Shown here piece after piece: positions 46,718-55,757 of a stretch of 64,000 bases of DNA. The notes beneath the pieces are model-generated. The model ran no database searches, had not been told where the DNA came from, and saw nothing but the letters and a program-made list of their open reading frames with translations. Origin of the DNA: Aliikangiella marina (lineage in GTDB: Bacteria > Pseudomonadota > Gammaproteobacteria > Enterobacterales > Kangiellaceae); contig NZ_VIKR01000002.1 in the NCBI RefSeq assembly GCF_007004765.1, forward strand, positions 806,001 through 870,000, in the 5' to 3' direction. Position 1 is the first letter of the stretch. Each line of letters begins with the position of its first letter. The translations under genes and the position numbers were made by a program.

Positions 46718-47518
46718 ATGATAAAGCAGTTATTGGTGTCACTTCTATGTTTAACCTCATGGTATGCAATGGGGAGCGCTCAAGCTGATTCGCTCGATCC
46801 TGTCACTTCTGAAGAAACCTGCCAATTAAAATACGCTTGGACCGAGTTTCCGCCTTTTATGGTCCCTGCCAAAAATAAACCAACCGGTGCCCAAATTAAA
46901 TTGGCTGAGTGGGTGGCCAACGAAATGGGCTGCCAGGTAAACTTTATCAATCTCAACTGGAAAGAGAGTATTGCCGCCATTGAGTCTGGTGATATTGATC
47001 TAATGGGAAGAGCATCGATTACCTCAGAACGAAGTGAGTTCGCTCGTTTTTCAACATCTTACCGCGATGAAGTTTTAGTGCTAACTGTACGCAAAGGCGA
47101 GTCGCAAACGCTACAGTACCGAAATATGGAAGATTTGTTTAAGCGCGGTTTTAGGTTAGGAATTCTGCGCGGTGGTTATTTTGGTGAAGAGCTGGAACCT
47201 ATTTTAGCGAAGCCTGAATTTGCAGATAATATAATTAAGCATGCTAAAGAAGGTGAGTTACTGACGTCGCTTAAGAACAAAGTTATCGATGGTTTTTTTG
47301 AAGAGCCATTTATCATCGATAATGCTGTGATGACCCAATCGCTATATTCAGAGTTTGAGGAGTACCCTATTGAGATGTTGGTGGGTAAAGTTCACTTTAT
47401 GTTTAGCAAGCAGACCGTTTCGGATAATCAGGTCAAGCGTTTTAATGAAGCGTTGAGTCGTGTACAAAGTAGTGAGCGGTATAAAACCCACTGGTATTGG
47501 TCGACTATACAAAAATAA
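46718..47518 (+). CDS. Exported solute-binding protein, family 3-like
   Basis: The 266-residue product has a signal peptide ending GSAQA and a periplasmic binding protein fold of the amino-acid (SBP family 3) type. AWTEFPPFMVPAKNKPTGAQIKLAEWVA, then NWKESIAAIESGDIDLMGRASITSERSEFARFS, are the usual lobe-one landmarks; RLGILRGGYFGEE opens lobe two. No permease or ATPase genes are adjacent, so it may serve as a sensor or an orphan binding protein like many in marine gammaproteobacteria. A cysteine pair (EETCQLK, EMGCQVN) may form a disulfide. A strong terminator follows immediately. Confidence 0.85.
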   Translation: MIKQLLVSLLCLTSWYAMGSAQADSLDPVTSEETCQLKYAWTEFPPFMVPAKNKPTGAQIKLAEWVANEMGCQVNFINLNWKESIAAIESGDIDLMGRASITSERSEFARFSTSYRDEVLVLTVRKGESQTLQYRNMEDLFKRGFRLGILRGGYFGEELEPILAKPEFADNIIKHAKEGELLTSLKNKVIDGFFEEPFIIDNAVMTQSLYSEFEEYPIEMLVGKVHFMFSKQTVSDNQVKRFNEALSRVQSSERYKTHWYWSTIQK

Positions 47519-47543
47519 AAAAGCTGGCTTAGCCAGCTTTTTT
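47517..47543. terminator. Intrinsic terminator after the solute-binding protein gene
   Basis: AAAAAAGCTGGC pairs with GCCAGCTTTTTT around a three-base loop. A-rich and T-rich flanks make it effective in both directions, and it overlaps the stop codon. Confidence 0.9.
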
Positions 47544-47598
47544 ATTGCTTTTAATTATCGGAATTTAAAGCCCTTGTTTAACTTCACTTTTTGGTAGT

Positions 47599-48132
47599 TT
47601 ACACTTCATAAATGTTTTTAATACGGCCACTCCAGCGGCTATGTTTTACTCGAAATTCTCGATAACCATTTCGCGGTGTTTTGAAAACTAAAGTATATTT
47701 AAATGTTTTCATACCAGCGTGAATGTTTTCAGATTGAATGACTTGAGCATTTCTCAAACCATAATCTCGTTTGATTTCTCGAATCGCTTGATAAACATTA
47801 TCAACTGGAAAATCATAGTATCTAATATCATCAAGCGCGCCGTATCGAACAGGCTTTCGTTGTGCTCTATGACAAGAGCCTCCGCCCAACTCAATAAAAT
47901 ACTTCTGTTCGGCAACAAATTTACCGCGCAATTTATGTCCCCAAGAGTCGTAGCATTTAAACAATTTAACGCCTCTCGCATATTGCGGCTGGCGCCAATT
48001 GCGATCGTGGTCACGATAAATCTTGGCTTGCGTAGCTTTGTTTTTTATTTGAACGTCTGCAGATTTTTTACCATCAAAAGCAACAGCGCTAAATGCTGGA
48101 AGTAATAAAAATAAGCACAATAGTTTTTTCAT
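47599..48132 (-). CDS. Exported hypothetical protein, 177 residues
   Basis: The product has a clear signal peptide (MKKLLCLFLLLPAFSAVA) and a mature part of about 159 residues that is very basic (KSADVQIKNKATQAKIYRDH, RHSRWSGRIKN-like endings) with two cysteines (LFKCYDSWG, GGGSCHRAQ) that could form a disulfide. I recognise no family. It is periplasmic or secreted. The promoter lies in the 637-base gap to its right, and it converges with the solute-binding protein gene. Confidence 0.65.
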   Translation of the reverse strand: MKKLLCLFLLLPAFSAVAFDGKKSADVQIKNKATQAKIYRDHDRNWRQPQYARGVKLFKCYDSWGHKLRGKFVAEQKYFIELGGGSCHRAQRKPVRYGALDDIRYYDFPVDNVYQAIREIKRDYGLRNAQVIQSENIHAGMKTFKYTLVFKTPRNGYREFRVKHSRWSGRIKNIYEV

Positions 48133-48769
48133 GGTTAGCGACCTCTTTTGGTTAATGCTGAGTTCAATTATCCGGGCTACGGCTGAACGAAAAATGAATG
48201 GATAAAAAGTCGGTAATATTTACTTAAATCGACATGATTTAACACCTCAATGGGAGACTATATGACCCGCTGGTTGGTCAACATTCAAATTGTTTTTTAT
48301 CGATATGATGTATCATCTCTATCTATTAGTTTGAATTGGTGGATGAAAAATATACATATAGCGAGATTAAATCGATTTTAATAACGCTGTTCTGTATGCA
48401 TTGTTGCGATCGTTTAGCTGACTCGTAACAATTTCATGTAGCGTTTCTTGCCATAAAGATATTTGCAGAAATATTGCTATCACCTATTGATAAAAACTTA
48501 GTAGTGCGACTAACACATTTAATAAAAGTAACAACTCGAAAAATAGGTGCTTCACAAATTTAATTTAGCAACACTCAATCACGTTTCAGATACGAGTGAT
48601 GGGGTTGCCAAAAAGTTTTTATTAGCTCTCGAAATTTTAAAGCCCACTTGCCAAGTAAATTTTGGCGAGCTGATTTGTTGTGCATTAAATCCTTAGCTAA
48701 ACAAAAAGAAAAATATCGAAACTCAAATTAGAACTATGAAATAAAAATGTTCAACTTGGAGGGGAACAA
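48133..48769. other. 637-base AT-rich gap
   Basis: No long gene is present. A 39-codon frame at 48262-48381 has GGGAG (48252-48256) five bases before its ATG and is listed separately as doubtful. CTTGCCAA (48647-48654) and TTGGCGAG (48662-48669) form a hairpin with one wobble before the propeptide gene. The rest presumably holds divergent promoters. Confidence 0.4.
48262..48381 (+). CDS. Doubtful small ORF, 39 residues
   Basis: ATG 48262 follows GGGAG (48252-48256) at good spacing. The product begins MTRWLVNIQIVFYRYD and is rich in aromatic and basic residues; it has no recognised relatives and no clear membrane span. It is listed because of the ribosome binding site only. Confidence 0.2.
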   Translation: MTRWLVNIQIVFYRYDVSSLSISLNWWMKNIHIARLNRF

Positions 48770-49486
48770 ATGAAAAAGTTAATTGGTTTAATTTCAATTC
48801 TATTAATTGTTGGTATTGCATTGTTATGGAGTTTTTCACAAACGCGGTTAGAGCAAAATGGGCTTGAATCAGATGAATCATTCGATAAACGTGCTAAAGA
48901 AAGCGTTAAGCAAGCTAATCTCCTCGAGCAAAAGGAGACTAAACCTGCGACAGAGATTTCTAAAACTCAAGCCAAAGAAATCGAGCCTATCGAGACTGTT
49001 GGTGCTGAAATCAGCGGCGAGTTTAACGGAATATCGAGACCATCAACAGTTGCAAAAGAAATTTTGGATAAGGCGGGTGTGTTACCCAAAGACCTTCAAG
49101 GGGAAGCATATGTCGAGTTCGACCTCGAAGCGCTTAGACAATTGGAAGTTGGTGACACATTTAACTTAGAAATACCACAGACTTCGGAGATGTTTTCTGC
49201 CGAAGTCACTAAAACAAACATTTTCGATAATGGTGATAAAAGTGTGTTTGGTCGGTTGGTTGGGTCGGATGGAAATCTTCATACGACTGTTCTAACCGTT
49301 GGGGCTGACGCACTTTACGGTCAGTTTACGACGACTTCTGGCAATTATGTTTTCGAGTCACTTGGCCAACATGGTTGGTTAGCTGCAAAGCGTGACCTTT
49401 ACCGGAACCATGTCGAATTTGAGGCCGTTGAGATGGGCGCTTCAGCCAATGGCTCTCATCAATTCGCGGCTGATAAAAAGCAGTAG
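48770..49486 (+). CDS. Membrane-anchored propeptide-like protein of the adjacent metalloprotease
   Basis: The 238-residue protein has an uncleaved-looking N-terminal hydrophobic segment (LIGLISILLIVGIALLWSF) and a Glu/Lys-rich stalk (about 25-75). A beta-rich domain follows: YVEFDLEALRQLEVGDTFNL, KSVFGRLVGSDGNLHTTVLT, ADALYGQFTTTSGNYVFES. The last part matches the propeptide pattern of reprolysin and M72-type metalloproteases (a hydrophobic L-VGD-F-L strand, then GRL, then YGQF and YVFES). Ribosome binding site: GGAGGGG (48757-48763). The protease gene follows after 34 bases in a different frame with its own signal peptide and strong ribosome binding site, so this is a separate gene and not a frameshifted N-terminus. 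Probably a chaperone/inhibitor of that protease (inference). Confidence 0.6.
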   Translation: MKKLIGLISILLIVGIALLWSFSQTRLEQNGLESDESFDKRAKESVKQANLLEQKETKPATEISKTQAKEIEPIETVGAEISGEFNGISRPSTVAKEILDKAGVLPKDLQGEAYVEFDLEALRQLEVGDTFNLEIPQTSEMFSAEVTKTNIFDNGDKSVFGRLVGSDGNLHTTVLTVGADALYGQFTTTSGNYVFESLGQHGWLAAKRDLYRNHVEFEAVEMGASANGSHQFAADKKQ

Positions 49487-49520
49487 AACAAAATAAAACC
49501 TTAAGGAGGTAAAATAAATA

Positions 49521-50267
49521 ATGAAAAATATAATAAGAAAACTCGGGTTAGCGACAGCATTGTGCACTTCAATGTTTGTTCAAGCTGAAACAATTGATAT
49601 TGGAATTATGTATGATAATAATTCAGCGGCAAAAACCGGTAATATAAACACAAAGATCAATCAACTTATTTCTTTTAGTAATCAAGTATTCAGCCAAAAT
49701 GGAATTGATATCACTCTTCGCTTGGTCGGTACGAGAAATCTCGGTAATTATCAGATTACGCCATCGAGCAGTTGGCTGAATGCAGTAACCAACAGTTCTT
49801 GGGTTAATGGGATCCGTGATGACTGGCGTGCTGATATGGTGGCTGTTCTCGGTGTCGGAGAGTCCGCCGGGCAACCTGGGCTAATTTCTTGTGGAATTGC
49901 TTGGGTTGGACAAGGTTCAAATGGAAACTTATACAGCTCACAGAGCGGTAAGATGTATAGCATTACAGCCGTTGATTGCGGTGCGACGACATTTGTCCAT
50001 GAATTGGGTCATAACATGGGCAATGCGCATTCCCGCAAACAAGGAGACACAAGTGGGGGAGTGTATGTCGATGGAATGGGTCATGGTGTGCAAAACTTAT
50101 TTGCAAGTATCATGGCTTACCCACATGTATTTGGTAGCGCAACCCAATATGACTATTTCGCCAATCCGAACTGGAGCGTGAGTGGCCAGCCCTATGGCAT
50201 TAATGGTCAAGCCTATGGTTGGAAAACGATTAATGCGACTAAGAGAAGTATTTCTCGTTTCAAGTAA
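49521..50267 (+). CDS. Secreted zinc metalloprotease (metzincin, M12/M72-like)
   Basis: The 248-residue product has a signal peptide ending MFVQAE and a single catalytic domain beginning DIGIMYDNNSAA. HELGHNMGNAH (about residues 160-170) is the extended metzincin zinc motif HExxHxxGxxH, and SIMAYPH about 35 residues on supplies the Met-turn. Two cysteines (ISCGIAW, AVDCGAT) probably pair. Unlike most metzincins it has no N-terminal propeptide in the same chain; the upstream gene seems to encode one separately. AAGGAGGT (49503-49510) precedes ATG 49521 by 10 bases, so expression should be strong. A terminator follows. Confidence 0.88.
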   Translation: MKNIIRKLGLATALCTSMFVQAETIDIGIMYDNNSAAKTGNINTKINQLISFSNQVFSQNGIDITLRLVGTRNLGNYQITPSSSWLNAVTNSSWVNGIRDDWRADMVAVLGVGESAGQPGLISCGIAWVGQGSNGNLYSSQSGKMYSITAVDCGATTFVHELGHNMGNAHSRKQGDTSGGVYVDGMGHGVQNLFASIMAYPHVFGSATQYDYFANPNWSVSGQPYGINGQAYGWKTINATKRSISRFK

Positions 50268-50291
50268 ATAAATACGCTCTACTGCTTTGCG

Positions 50292-50327
50292 AAAAGGCTG
50301 ACAACCGCGGTTGTTAGCCTTTTTTTT
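50292..50327 (+). terminator. Intrinsic terminator of the protease operon
   Basis: AAAAGGCT then GACAACC (50292-50305) pairs with GGTTGTT then AGCCTTTT (50309-50323), a stem of about 14 bp with a T-run of eight. Confidence 0.88.
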
Positions 50328-50623
50328 GATTCTCACTATGACCGATAGGAATTGATTTTATATAGAATAAACATATCGTTTTTAATATCAATATAACTAA
50401 ACTATTAACTGACAAGAATCAACACCACTTACCGAGCCAAATCCATCCAAAATCGCGTTTTTTACTCCACATTCCCTCAAAACTTAAAGTATTACTTTAA
50501 GTTTGTATCTTAACTTAATGAATTAACTTCTTATTCGTAAAACAGCTAAAAGAACAGTGTTTTAAAATAGGCTAAGTCTTTGTGAAATAAGCATAATTTT
50601 GAGATTTTTCTCTCTCTTTTCGC

Positions 50624-50653
50624 TTGACAAAAAGGGCATCCACTACCTATAGT
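50624..50653 (+). promoter_or_regulatory. Sigma-70 promoter of the dcw cluster
   Basis: TTGACA (50624-50629) and TATAGT (50648-50653) are spaced by 18 bases, a near-consensus vegetative promoter 83 bases before mraZ. Confidence 0.8.
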
Positions 50654-50696
50654 GCAAGGAAGTGGAGAAAAGTGTAGTTTTGTGCAACAAAGTGGT
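50652..50696 (+). promoter_or_regulatory. MraZ operator: five GTG repeats in 10-bp phase
   Basis: GTG triplets start at 50652, 50662, 50672, 50682 and 50692, exactly one helical turn apart, mostly in the context AAGTGG or AAGTGT. MraZ is known to bind direct repeats (TGGGN with N5 in E. coli, AAAGTG repeats in mollicutes) just downstream of the mra promoter. The first repeat overlaps the -10 box, so repression of its own operon is likely. Confidence 0.75.
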
Positions 50697-50735
50697 TTAT
50701 CTGATCAATAGGCCACCAAGTAGCAGGTAAAAAAA

Positions 50736-51191
50736 GTGTTTCGTGGAGCTAACTCAATCAATTTGGACTCAAAAGGTCGCATTGCGGTACCAGCAAAGTA
50801 TCGCGGTGCGATTGTTGATTCTGCGCGCTCCCATATGGTCGTTACCTGTGATCCGTATGATAACTGTTTATTGATTTTTCCCCTAGAACATTGGGAAGCA
50901 ACTGAAACAGACCTACAATCTCTCTCCAACTCGAAACCACTCCACCGTCGCTTAAAGCGAATTATGTTAGCCCACGCAACTGAAGTAGATATGGACTCTA
51001 GCGGGCGCCTGTTGATTCCAGGTGTATTGCGCGAAAGAGCAAATTTAAACAAAGAAGTTATGTTGATTGGTCAGGGTAAAACCTTCCAATTATGGAATGA
51101 AGCTGAATGGAACCGACTCACAGAAGAAGATTTGGATGTGCTGTCGAGTGACGAGCTTGATTCGGATGAACTACCAGATCTGTACTACTAG
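50736..51191 (+). CDS. mraZ: Transcriptional regulator MraZ
   Basis: The 151-residue protein begins FRGANSINLDSKGRIAVPAKYR, and a second copy of the same AbrB-like half follows (ATEVDMDSSGRLLIPGVLRE), each with the D-x-KGR/SGR signature. MraZ forms ring-shaped oligomers and binds direct repeats before its own gene, repressing the division cluster. The start is GTG 50736, with AGG (50724-50726) some bases upstream. The 10-bp-phased GTG repeats at 50652-50696 are its expected operator. rsmH begins three bases after its stop. Confidence 0.95.
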   Translation: MFRGANSINLDSKGRIAVPAKYRGAIVDSARSHMVVTCDPYDNCLLIFPLEHWEATETDLQSLSNSKPLHRRLKRIMLAHATEVDMDSSGRLLIPGVLRERANLNKEVMLIGQGKTFQLWNEAEWNRLTEEDLDVLSSDELDSDELPDLYY

Positions 51192-51194
51192 GCC

Positions 51195-52136
51195 ATGCAA
51201 AAAACACACGAACACATTACTGTCTTGCTCCACGAGGCGGTCGATGGCTTAGATGTAAAGCCCGACGGGATATACATCGACGGTACCTTTGGTAGAGGCG
51301 GCCACAGTCGATTGATTCTCGAGAAGTTAGGGCCTGTGGGGCGATTGATCGCTATTGATCGTGACCCGCAAGCCGCCCAGTCGGCAGCGGAGTTGCAAAA
51401 AGAAATGAGTGGTGAAAAACAGTTTGAATTTTATCATCAGAATTTTGCCAGTATTGTGCCATTGCTAGAACAGAAAGGTTTGTTAGGAATGGTAGATGGA
51501 GTTTTGTTGGATTTAGGTGTTTCTTCGCCACAACTCGACCAGGCAGATAGAGGGTTCAGTTTTTTAAAAGAAGGGCCGCTCGATATGCGAATGGATACTT
51601 CAAAAGGGATATCCGCCGCCGAATGGCTCGCGGTTGCTGAAGTCGAAGAAATGAAACGAGTATTAAAAGAGTATGGTGAAGAGAAATTTGCCTTGAGAAT
51701 TGCAAGAGCGATAGCAGAGTATCGACAAGAGAAGACTATTACAACGACTACAGAGTTGGCAAAGATTGTTGATCAAGCTTGCCCGGTGAAGGATAAACAT
51801 AAGCATCCTGCAACGCGCAGTTTTCAAGCGATTCGTATTTTTATAAATGATGAGCTGGGGGAATTGAATACGACTTTAGCGGTGACGCCACAAATTTTAG
51901 CAAAGGGAGGAAGACTTTCTGTGATTAGTTTTCACTCTTTAGAGGACAGAATAGTCAAAAGGTTTATCCGTCGAAAATCACAAGGTGACGTGTTACCAAA
52001 AGGATTGCCAGTTATGGACAGCGAGTTGAATAAAGAATTTAAAGCTATCGGCAAAGCAATAAAAGCAAGCAAGTCGGAAGTGAATCAGAACCCGCGCTCG
52101 AGAAGCGCTGTGTTACGCCTGGCTGAAAAATTATAG
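51195..52136 (+). CDS. rsmH: 16S rRNA (cytosine-1402 N4)-methyltransferase RsmH (MraW)
   Basis: The 313-residue protein has the SAM-binding [15 protein letters not shown] and, further on, [20 protein letters not shown] and PLDMRMD, all strongly conserved in Rsm[14 protein letters not shown] and [10 protein letters not shown] mark the C-terminus. It methylates C1402 of 16S rRNA, fine-tuning decoding. The start is ATG 51195 with AGG just before it within the end of mraZ. Length is normal and no oddity is seen. It lies second in the dcw cluster, as in other proteobacteria. Confidence 0.97.
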   Translation: MQKTHEHITVLLHEAVDGLDVKPDGIYIDGTFGRGGHSRLILEKLGPVGRLIAIDRDPQAAQSAAELQKEMSGEKQFEFYHQNFASIVPLLEQKGLLGMVDGVLLDLGVSSPQLDQADRGFSFLKEGPLDMRMDTSKGISAAEWLAVAEVEEMKRVLKEYGEEKFALRIARAIAEYRQEKTITTTTELAKIVDQACPVKDKHKHPATRSFQAIRIFINDELGELNTTLAVTPQILAKGGRLSVISFHSLEDRIVKRFIRRKSQGDVLPKGLPVMDSELNKEFKAIGKAIKASKSEVNQNPRSRSAVLRLAEKL

Positions 52137-52172
52137 CGAATAGATTAATTAAAAAAAATAAGTTAAGGATAG

Positions 52173-52511
52173 ATGAAAAATAACAAGCAAAAAAAATCAG
52201 TCGAACAACCGCCATCATTGTTGATGGCGATTGTTAACGATTTGCTCATTCGTCACTGGTTGGTGAGTGGGCTTGCTTTGTTGTTAGTAATTTCATCCAT
52301 GCAACTGGCAAAAACGAGTCACCAGGCTCGCAAACTTACTGCTGAGTTTCAAAAGTTGAGAAAAACTGAGCAAGACCAACAAGTCGCCTTTGAGTCTTTA
52401 AGGTTAGAGTTAACCACGCTTTCAGAAGCCGATCGAATTTCTAGTCTTGCGAAAAAAGAGCTTGGTATGGTGGAAGTCACCACTAAAAATGAAAAGGTGA
52501 TTTCGCTATGA
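52173..52511 (+). CDS. ftsL: Cell division protein FtsL
   Basis: The 112-residue protein has the FtsL layout: a short basic cytoplasmic part (KNNKQKKSVEQPP), one membrane span (HWLVSGLALLLVISSMQLA, about 28-47), and a periplasmic coiled coil (ARKLTAEFQKLRKTEQDQQ). It pairs with FtsB and FtsQ at the septum and activates FtsWI. Sequence conservation is low in this family; the identification rests on architecture and position between rsmH and ftsI. AAGGAT precedes ATG 52173. Its stop overlaps the ftsI start by 4 bases. Confidence 0.92.
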   Translation: MKNNKQKKSVEQPPSLLMAIVNDLLIRHWLVSGLALLLVISSMQLAKTSHQARKLTAEFQKLRKTEQDQQVAFESLRLELTTLSEADRISSLAKKELGMVEVTTKNEKVISL

Positions 52512-54244
52512 GCCAAGCAAGAAAGCCCAATAGTATACCGTTAAGCAGTGGCCGCTTTTATGTGTTGCTTGCAACATTAGCCATCGCTTTTGTTGGTTTA
52601 TTCGCGCGCGCTGTTTATTTGCAAGTTGATGCAGCGAAAGTGCTCAATAACCGAGCAGACTCAGCGAGTGTTAGAAATAAAAAAATTGATACACACCGCG
52701 GAATTATTACTGATAGAAATGGTATTGAACTCGCAGTCAGTGTCCCTGTGAAGTCCGTTTGGATGGATGTGACTGAAGTTATGAAAAAATCGCCACTGCT
52801 TGACGAAGAAGACTGGAATAGACTTGCGGTTATTGCGCGCAAAACGCCACAGCAGTTTAAGCAGTGGATAGTGAAAAGAAAAGGCCGAGAGTTTGCTTAT
52901 GTTGCGCGTCACCTAGACCCTAAAACGGCGAGCGTCGTTAAGACTTTAGATTTGCCTGGAGTTTACCTAAAAGATGAGTTTCGTCGTTATTATCCATCGG
53001 CAGAAATTACTGCACACTTGATAGGTTTTACCGATGTCGATGATCGAGGCAGGGAAGGGCTAGAGCGCTCCTACGATGATTTATTAAGTGGCAAAGCTGG
53101 AGAAGAAATAGTCAGGTTGGACTTACAGCGCAGAGTCATTGAGCAGAAAGAAATCCTTAAAGAAGTAGAAAAAGGACAAAACTTAAAACTCAGTATTGAT
53201 AGCCGTATTCAAGCGCTAGCTTATAAGGCATTAAAAACAGCTGTTCTAAAGCACAAGGCGAGTTCCGGAGCCTTGGTTATGTTGGATGTGGACACTGGGG
53301 AAGTTTTAGCGTTACTAAGCCAGCCTTCCTATAACCCGAATCGGTTTGATTCACGACGACCTCAATTTACTCGCAATAGCGCTTTTGTTGACAGTTTTGA
53401 GCCAGGGTCAACCGCAAAGGTTTTTACGGTAGCGAGTGCGCTTGAATCTGGTGTCGTTAAACCGTGGACTAAGGTCGATACCAAACCGGGCCGGATGAAA
53501 TTGAATGGTTATTGGGTTAAAGACGGAAAAAACCATGGCCTGTTAGATGTGTCAGGCGTATTACAGAAGTCGAGTAATGTTGGGGTTACAAAGTTAGCGA
53601 AAATGATGACTGATGAGGAGTTTTTGAGCACTTTTTATCAAGTTGGATTCGGTGCTGATACCGCCAGTGGTTTTCCTGGTGAGAGTTCAGGTCGGATGAA
53701 TTTCAGAGAAAATTGGAGTGACATAGAAAAAGCAAATGTTTCATTTGGTTATGGCTTTATGGTGACTCCTGTTCAGTTAGCACAAGCGTACGCGGTTTTA
53801 GGATCGTATGGTGTAAAACGTCCGCTAACTCTATTAAAACGCGAACAAATCCCTCAAGGGGAACAAGTTATTTCCCGACAAACGAGTCAACAAGTTGTTT
53901 CAATGATGGAGACGGTTGTTGGTGAAGGGGGAACCGGTCAAAAGGCAGGTGTCTATGGATATCGAATTGCCGGAAAAACTGGTACCGCACGCAAAGCTGA
54001 TAATGGTGGCTACGGCGATCAATACGCTGTTTTCTTTGCAGGTTTAGCTCCTGTTAGCGACCCCAAGATTGCAATGGTTGTATTTGTCAATGAACCGAAT
54101 AGTGAAGAGTACTATGCGGGTGACGTGGCGGCCCCAGTATTTGCGAAAGTGGCTGAAGAGACATTGCGATTGTTAAACGTAAAGCCCGATCAATATGAAC
54201 GCGTTGCGGATAATGAAGTAGCAAAAGGAGACTCAAATGGCTGA
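52508..54244 (+). CDS. ftsI: Septal peptidoglycan transpeptidase FtsI (PBP3)
   Basis: The 578-residue class B penicillin-binding protein has one N-terminal membrane anchor (about residues 16-36), a pedestal domain (ITDRNGIELAVSVPVKSVW), and a transpeptidase domain with the three active-site motifs: SxxK in EPGSTAKVFT, SSN in LQKSSNVG, and KTGT in IAGKTGTARK. It cross-links septal peptidoglycan with FtsW and is the target of beta-lactams such as aztreonam. Its start ATG 52508 overlaps ftsL, and its stop overlaps murE by 8 bases. The length is typical. Confidence 0.97.
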   Translation: MSQARKPNSIPLSSGRFYVLLATLAIAFVGLFARAVYLQVDAAKVLNNRADSASVRNKKIDTHRGIITDRNGIELAVSVPVKSVWMDVTEVMKKSPLLDEEDWNRLAVIARKTPQQFKQWIVKRKGREFAYVARHLDPKTASVVKTLDLPGVYLKDEFRRYYPSAEITAHLIGFTDVDDRGREGLERSYDDLLSGKAGEEIVRLDLQRRVIEQKEILKEVEKGQNLKLSIDSRIQALAYKALKTAVLKHKASSGALVMLDVDTGEVLALLSQPSYNPNRFDSRRPQFTRNSAFVDSFEPGSTAKVFTVASALESGVVKPWTKVDTKPGRMKLNGYWVKDGKNHGLLDVSGVLQKSSNVGVTKLAKMMTDEEFLSTFYQVGFGADTASGFPGESSGRMNFRENWSDIEKANVSFGYGFMVTPVQLAQAYAVLGSYGVKRPLTLLKREQIPQGEQVISRQTSQQVVSMMETVVGEGGTGQKAGVYGYRIAGKTGTARKADNGGYGDQYAVFFAGLAPVSDPKIAMVVFVNEPNSEEYYAGDVAAPVFAKVAEETLRLLNVKPDQYERVADNEVAKGDSNG

Positions 54245-55757
54245 GCGTCTTTTGCATGAAGTTTTGAAGGATACTTCCAGTGAGCAGGTAGCAGCTGACC
54301 GACTGTCACAGTCGGTTGGCTCGCTCGTTTTAGATAGTCGTTTAATAAAGCCAGGAGATACCTTTGTAGCCCTCAAGGGTTTTTTGACTGATGGCAGAAA
54401 ATTTATTAAGAGTGCGTTGGAGAAAGGTGCAAATTTAGTGATTGCTGAAGGACTCGATAGAGAAGAGTTTGAAGCAACGATCAGTGAACTGTCTTGTGAA
54501 GATAAGATCATATGGGTTGATGATTTACAGCGACAAATTAGTTTAATTGCGAGTAATTATTATGAGCATCCATCGCAAAATTTAAAGACGATCGGCGTAA
54601 CTGGAACTAATGGTAAAACCAGCGTTTCCTATTTAGTTGCGAAGACATTACAGCGACTTCATTTTGAATGCTTTTTACTCGGTACGCTGGGCGTCGGACA
54701 GAGTAGTAACTTAGAGGATTGCGGAAACACAACGGCGGATGCAATTACCATGCAACGAATTCTGCAACAGGCAGTTAATACTGGTGCTCAGTTCGCTTCA
54801 ATGGAAGTTTCGTCACACGGTTTGGATCAAGATCGAGCTGCGGCGGTTAGATTTAACACCGCGATTTTTACGAACTTAACTCACGATCACCTAGATTACC
54901 ATGGCACCATGGAAAATTATGGCGAAGCAAAACGTAAACTTTTTTTGTCGCCCGAACTCAAAAATGCGGTAATCAATGTCGATGACCGTTTTGGACGAAA
55001 GTTAGCTAAAGATGAAGTAATTAGCGCGACTAAATGGCTTGTAACAACTAAGTTACCGACTTCTGGTTCTAATTTGAATCGCTGGATATGGGCAGAAGAG
55101 GTGGTCTATTCGCTCGAGGGATTACATGCAAAAGTCTACACCCCTTGGGGAAGTGGTAGAGTTGACTCACCTTTAATTGGTCAATTCAATTTGTCCAATA
55201 TATTAATTGTGATTGCCGCGCTTGGCAGTATTTTAAAAGATGTTAACCCGATATTACTGGCGTTAAAAAGTGTTCATGCTGCGCCAGGAAGAATGCAAAA
55301 ATTTGGTCATAAAAATACGCCGCTAGCTGTTGTTGACTATGCACACACGCCAGATGCGCTAGAGCAGTCGTTGTTAGCCTTAAGAGAGCATTGTGTTGGC
55401 ATGATTTGGTGTGTTTTTGGCTGTGGCGGTGATCGAGACAATACTAAAAGGCCACTGATGGCTCGTGTAGCGGAAAAGCTAGCCAATAAAGTCGTTGTTA
55501 CATTTGATAATCCTCGAACTGAATCGAGCGAGGCGATTAAAGAAGATATATTTGGCGGTTTTAGAAAACCTGAGCGAGTCGAATATATTGAAGATCGTGA
55601 AATAGCGATCACAACCGCTATCGCTAAAGCCAAACCCGGCGATGCGGTGCTGATTGCGGGGAAAGGACATGAGGATTACCAAATAATCGGAACCGAAAAG
55701 TTTCACTTAAGCGATTTAGAAATCGCTGCAGAGCAGATTGAGGAGTACAAGGCGTGA
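54237..55757 (+). CDS. murE: UDP-MurNAc-tripeptide synthetase MurE (meso-DAP adding)
   Basis: The 506-residue ligase adds the third residue to UDP-MurNAc-L-Ala-D-Glu. The ATP loop is GVTGTNGKTSVSYL and the central domain has MEVSSHGLDQDRA and NLTHDHLDYHG. The DNPRTE signature (VVTFDNPRTESSEAI) selects meso-diaminopimelate over lysine, so the wall is of the ordinary Gram-negative type. The start ATG 54237 lies within the end of ftsI, preceded by AAGGAG, which gives strong coupling. Its stop overlaps the murF start by 4 bases. Confidence 0.96.
   Translation: MAERLLHEVLKDTSSEQVAADRLSQSVGSLVLDSRLIKPGDTFVALKGFLTDGRKFIKSALEKGANLVIAEGLDREEFEATISELSCEDKIIWVDDLQRQISLIASNYYEHPSQNLKTIGVTGTNGKTSVSYLVAKTLQRLHFECFLLGTLGVGQSSNLEDCGNTTADAITMQRILQQAVNTGAQFASMEVSSHGLDQDRAAAVRFNTAIFTNLTHDHLDYHGTMENYGEAKRKLFLSPELKNAVINVDDRFGRKLAKDEVISATKWLVTTKLPTSGSNLNRWIWAEEVVYSLEGLHAKVYTPWGSGRVDSPLIGQFNLSNILIVIAALGSILKDVNPILLALKSVHAAPGRMQKFGHKNTPLAVVDYAHTPDALEQSLLALREHCVGMIWCVFGCGGDRDNTKRPLMARVAEKLANKVVVTFDNPRTESSEAIKEDIFGGFRKPERVEYIEDREIAITTAIAKAKPGDAVLIAGKGHEDYQIIGTEKFHLSDLEIAAEQIEEYKA

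Larger units (their letters stand above)
50268..50735. other. Gap between the protease operon and the dcw cluster
   Basis: This gap of 468 bases contains the terminator at 50292, an AT-rich middle, and the mraZ promoter and operator listed separately. No other gene is seen. Confidence 0.6.
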
